Below are positions 59,863 through 64,000 of a stretch of DNA of 64,000 nt, piece after piece; the first letter of the stretch is position 1; each line of letters opens with the position of its first letter. Origin of the DNA: Phalacrocorax aristotelis (Eukaryota > Chordata > Aves > Suliformes > Phalacrocoracidae); the NCBI RefSeq assembly GCF_949628215.1, contig NC_134282.1, forward strand, positions 15,790,723 through 15,854,722, read 5' to 3'. The notes below the pieces were generated by a model. That model saw only the letters and a program-made list of their open reading frames with translations, was not told the DNA's origin and did not search any database. The translations under genes were made by a program, and so were the position numbers.

Positions 59863-60362
59863 ATCACAGAATCACAGAATCCCAGGTTGGAAGGGACCTC
59901 AGGGATCATCTAGTCCAACCTTTCTAGGAAGAGCACAGCCTAGACAAGGTGGCCCAGCACCCTGTCCAGACGACTCTTGAAAGTGTCCAACGTGGCCGAG
60001 TCAACCACTTCCCTGGGGAGATTATTCCAATGGTTGACTGTCCTCACTGTGAAAAATTTCCCTCTCGTGTCCAATCGGAATCTCCCCAAGAGCAACTTGT
60101 GTCCGTTCCCCCTTGTCCTCTCCATGGGACTCCTTGTAAAAAGGGAGTCTCCATCTTCTTTGTAGCTACCCCTTAAGTACCGGTACATGGTGGTGAGATT
60201 CCCTCTAAGCCTCCTTTTCTCAAGGCTGAACAAAACCAGTTCTCCCAGCCTGTCCTCATATGGCAGCTTCCCAGTCCTCTGATCATCTTGGTGGCCCTAT
60301 TCTGGACCCCTTCCAGCCTGTCCATGTCCTTTTTGTATAGCGGGGACCAGAACTGCACACAG
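59863..60362 (-). mobile_element. CR1 LINE 3' fragment
   Basis: Starts ATCACAGAATCACAGAATCC and CAGGTTGGAAGGGACCTCAG. The minus strand encodes the last part of ORF2: [20 protein letters not shown], then, after a frame break, [20 protein letters not shown] and NLPREVVDSATLDTFKSRLD. About 500 bases, 5'-truncated, with an out-of-frame join near 60230. Confidence 0.88.
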
Positions 60363-62050
60363 ATGCAGTGCCATTTTTAAAAAGATTTTAATGAGCACAG
60401 TTCCACTGCCAGGTGGACAGCTCGATGCTGTGTTCTGCCGACAGGACATAGGAGATCACAACTCTTCACAGGGGGAGGCATTTTTTTCATATGGAGGAAA
60501 AGTTTAAGACTGTCAAGGAGGTAAAACACCCCTTTTTAAAATTGTCTCAGGATTGTGGTACATGCCAGGTGCTATTGACCTGTCATCCTTTGCATATGGA
60601 AATTGTGCCTGTAAATCACCCAGATTTTTATTTACAGACACTAACTTGGACAAAATCTTTGGTGACTGGAGGTGTAACAAGGGCAGGTAGAGTTTCTCAT
60701 GGTCTCTGGGAAACATCCAGGGCACGCTAGGTGTTTGGAGAAGGACAGAGTTGATTATAATCCATGCTGTTTTGGCTGGCAAATTTCACAGCTGGTACCA
60801 CACATGTCCCCATGTGGAGACAGCTCCAGGTGGTGAAATTAATGGGGTCCATGGGCCAGAATGGGACTGGCCTTCCTCTATGACGGAAAGCAAGGGGGAG
60901 TCCTGGATACAGAGCAGAAGCCAAACTCCTTGCCAGCTCTAGGTCTTCAGAGTCTCGGAGTGCTCTGGTGGGGCTATGTGACTTCATGATCACTACAGTT
61001 CCTTAAAGTCTTGCGCCTTTAAAGCATGCAACTTGTATAGCAGAGCCAGGGAGAGATCATGAGTCCAAACTTCATCTGAAAGACTCTCTTTGCCCTGACT
61101 CTACACTAAACTCGGCCTTTGTTGTTCCCAGCCTTGTGGAGCCTGAAGAATTCTACCTGTAACTGCTGTTTTGAAGATATTTTTGGGGTGTGTGAAATAG
61201 AGGCAAAGTTTCTAGCACCAGAATGAGGGGAAGTCCTGATGCAGAGAAGCACAAGGAGTGCTTTGGTGATATCATGGCAAGCTGTGACAATCCAATCCTG
61301 TCTGGGAGTCCCAAAATGCCTCACTCCAGAACCAGACTAGGGACTGCTAGTGGAAGGATCTGAAGAGCCGTGAAGCAGCTCAAATACAAAAGGATATCAC
61401 ACTGGGCAGCCTGATGAAAGTGAGGTCCTGATAAATGTGAAACTAGGTTTGGTGCTACCCTGGCCTCCTTCCTCCTGGGACTGTAGCAGATCTGGGAGTT
61501 AAGGCCACACAGAGAAAGTGTGCAGGGAGGAGGAAAGGGAAAAGAGAGAAATTTTGGCTGGGGTTCAGATATCAGTGGGAAGAGCAGAGTTGTGTGCAGG
61601 GCCAGTGGAGGAGAGGGAGGAGGATGGCACAGCAGGATCCTTGGTCTGCTGCTGAGCAAATCCCTCCCCGTGCACAGTTTGCTTCCCTGCTCTGTGTCAC
61701 TCTTCTTATCTGCACAGACAGCCTGTTCTACAGGCCAGGACCAGGTTTCTGCAACACAAGGCACAAAGGTCCCTTGAGCAGCTTAGAAGTTACCTCAATA
61801 ATATGAAGCAGAAATTGCAGCCACCAGATTGGAAAAATAGAGCACTGCCAGTCAGTAATTTTGTTCCTGGTGAAGCCCCTTGCCACATGAAACTTTGAGC
61901 TATAGCTGCTTCAGTGCTAAGTACAGAAAGAGATGTTCCTTGAGTCTACTTCTATTCTCAGAAAATCTGGATACAATTTCTGTGCAATGAGGGGATGAAT
62001 GTAGCTCATGTGTCATACTCTAATTACCAGCTGTAGTAAAATATCCTAAG
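60363..62050. other. Intergenic sequence between two CR1 copies
   Basis: About 1.7 kb without recognised genes or repeats. Frames at 61321-61764 (-) and 61520-61777 (+) overlap on opposite strands and look like chance. Confidence 0.5.
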
Positions 62051-63780
62051 ATCATAGAATCATAGAATGTCCTGAGGTGGAAGGGACCCACAAGGATCAT
62101 CAAGTCCAACTCAAGACCCTGCACAGGACAACCCCAAATTCACACCATATCTCTGAGGCTGTTGTCCAAGTGCTTCCTGAATAGCGTCAGGCTTGGCGCC
62201 GTGACTGCCTCCCTGGGGAGCCTGTTCCAGGGCTCCACCACCCTCTGGGGGAAGAACCTTTTCCTAATACCCAACCTAAACCTCCCCCGGCACATCTTCC
62301 TGCCGTTCCCTCGGGTCCTGTCACTGGTCTCCAGAGAGAAGAGATCAGCGCCTGCCCCTCCTCTGCTCCTTGTGAGGAAGCTGCAGACCACCAGGAGGGC
62401 TGCCCTCAGTCTCCTCTTCTCTAGGCTGAACAACCCAAGTGACTTTAGCTGCTCCTCATACAGTTTCCCCTCTAAACCCTTTACCAACCTCACGGCCCTC
62501 CTCTGGACACTCTCTAGTAGCTTTATATCCTTAATGTGCTGTGGTGCCCAAAACTGCACCCAGCACTCGAGGTGAGGCCGCACCGGCGCAGAGCAGAGCG
62601 GGACAATCCCCTCCCTCACCCGGCTGCAATGCAGGGCTTGATGCACCCCAGGGCACGGCTGGGCTTCTTGGCTGCCAGGGCACACTGTTGGCTCATGTTC
62701 AACTTGCCATCGACCAGAACCCCCAGGTCCCGCTCTGCAGAGCTGCTCTCCAGCCTCTCGTTGCCCAGTCCGTTATGTCCATCCAGGGTTGCCTTGCCCC
62801 AGGTGCAAAAGCCAGCACTTGCCCTTGTTAAACTTCATATGGTTGGTGATTGCCCAGCTCTCTAATTTGTCTAGATCCCTCTGCAGGGCCTCTCTGCCCT
62901 CAAGAGTGTCAACAGCTCCTCCCAATTTTGTGTTGTCAGCAAACTTAATGAGTATTCCTTCAAGTCCTGCATCCAAGTCATTTATGAAGACATTAAAGAG
63001 TACCCGCCCCAAGATGGATCCCTACAGAACCCCACTAATGACTGGCTGCCAGCCTGATGTAACCCCATTTACTATCACCCTTTGAGCCCAACCCATCAGC
63101 CAATTGCTCACCCACTGCATTACATGTTTATCCAGCTGCATGTTGGGCATTTTGTCCTGGAGGATACTGTGAGAGACAGTATTGAAAGCTTTATTGAAAT
63201 CCAAAAATATTACATCAACTGGCTTCCCTTGGTCAGCCGGGTGGGTAACATTATCGTAGAAAGAAATTAAGTTTGTTAAGCAGTACTTTCCCCTCATGAA
63301 CCCATGCTGGCTGGGACCAATGACTGCATTGTCTTTCAGGTGGTTTTCAATAACTCCCAGAATAATCTTCTCCATAATTTGGCCAGGCACAGAAGTGAGA
63401 CCGACAGGCCTGTAGTTACTGGGGTCATCCCTGTTGCCCTTCTTGAAGACTGGGACGTTTGGCAGCTTCCAGTCAATGGGGCCCTCTCCAGAATCCCAAG
63501 AGCATTGAAAAATCATTGAGAGAGGTCCCACTATGACATCAGCCAGCTTCTAAGTACCCTTGGATGTATCCCATCAGGCCCCACTAACTTGTAGGGATCC
63601 AGCTGGAGCAGAGAGTCCTGCGCAAATTTGGGGTTGATTGGGAGTTTATCATTCCCACAGTCATGGTTCTCTAGGCCAGGGCTCTGGGGGCCTCTGAGCC
63701 CACCATTGATGTTGAAGACTGAGGCGAAGAAAGCATTAAACCTCTCTGCTCAGACAATGTATCTAAGGCTCCATCTTATT
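62051..63780 (-). mobile_element. CR1 LINE, long 5'-truncated copy with damaged reverse transcriptase
   Basis: Starts ATCATAGAATCATAGAATGT (the repeated 3' tail) and reads, on the minus strand, most of the ORF2 reverse transcriptase. In order: [78 protein letters not shown], then HLECWVQFWAPQH and WNRLPREAVTAPSLTLFRKH. The catalytic FADD is FADN, and frame breaks lie near 63020 and 62700, so it is dead. The upstream boundary, near CTGAGGCGAAGAAAGCATT, is approximate. Confidence 0.9.
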
Positions 63781-64000
63781 TCTGGATCTTGTTCCAGTTA
63801 ATTCCCCCTACCAGTTTGCAGCAGCTAAATGAGATGCAATAAGCATCAGGCCCTGGGTTCCCTGGTCTTTCTCCCCTGGTATCCTGGGCCAATTGCTCTT
63901 CATGCTACTGCAGATTTGTTTTGCCAGTCTTAGGATGGTGGTATTAATATTCACTTGCTATCCAGCAGTTTTTTGAGACAGTCTATTCAAGTGTGAAAAG
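63781..64000. other. Window end, possibly more CR1-derived sequence
   Basis: I recognise nothing certain here. It may continue the decayed upstream part of the CR1 copy at 62051-63780. Confidence 0.3.

Noticed and set aside
61321..61764. 147-codon minus-strand frame as a gene
   Set aside because: It overlaps an open plus-strand frame and has a low-complexity Pro/Leu composition typical of pyrimidine-rich non-coding DNA.
1..64000. CRISPR arrays, rRNA, tRNA or bacterial operon features
   Set aside because: The sequence is vertebrate genomic DNA; no spaced direct-repeat arrays, cloverleaf genes or bacterial signals were seen.

Overview
This 64 kb window is bird genomic DNA. It carries the remains of several CR1 LINE insertions and of long terminal repeats (LTRs) of the avian ERVL and ERVK kinds. 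It also carries one large vertebrate gene with many short exons and canonical GT-AG introns. The bird order cannot be told from the sequence alone.

Region 1 to about 17.96 kb, minus strand: one zonadhesin-like gene, running from about 17.9 kb down past base 1. I could assemble 18 coding exons whose reading phases agree at every junction. They give about 1,405 residues with no stop codon, and the C-terminus lies outside the window. In order the protein has a signal peptide, a complete MAM domain, a short Pro/Thr linker, three consecutive von Willebrand D units, a second Pro/Thr linker, and a second MAM domain cut by the window edge. D units 1 and 2 are VWD-C8-TIL; unit 3 is VWD-C8 with no TIL. 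This is the parts list of zonadhesin, but with MAM domains on both sides of the D units. It is probably a secreted or membrane-bound cysteine-rich adhesion protein. Exons 10-18 (bases 1-5500) lie in compact GC-rich DNA with short introns. Exons 1-9 lie in AT-rich DNA with introns up to 2.7 kb.

Region 18-64 kb: I find no convincing cellular gene. The recognisable content is repeats. CR1 copies lie at about 24.5 kb (old), 28.5 kb (very old, tentative), 30.4-32.3 kb (long, plus), 38.6 kb, 47.2 kb, 49.7 kb, 59.9 kb and 62.05-63.8 kb (long, minus). Solo or partial LTRs lie at 29.76-30.12, 39.91-40.16 (6-bp target duplication), 49.05-49.31 (tentative), 49.91-50.58 and 59.11-59.68 kb (5-bp target duplication). 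The rest is AT-rich, with short open frames that look like chance.

No undescribed molecular system is evident. The most interesting content is the gene itself: its MAM-D-D-D-MAM order, loss of the GDPH motif only in the middle D unit, and fusion of exons that are separate in the flanking units.
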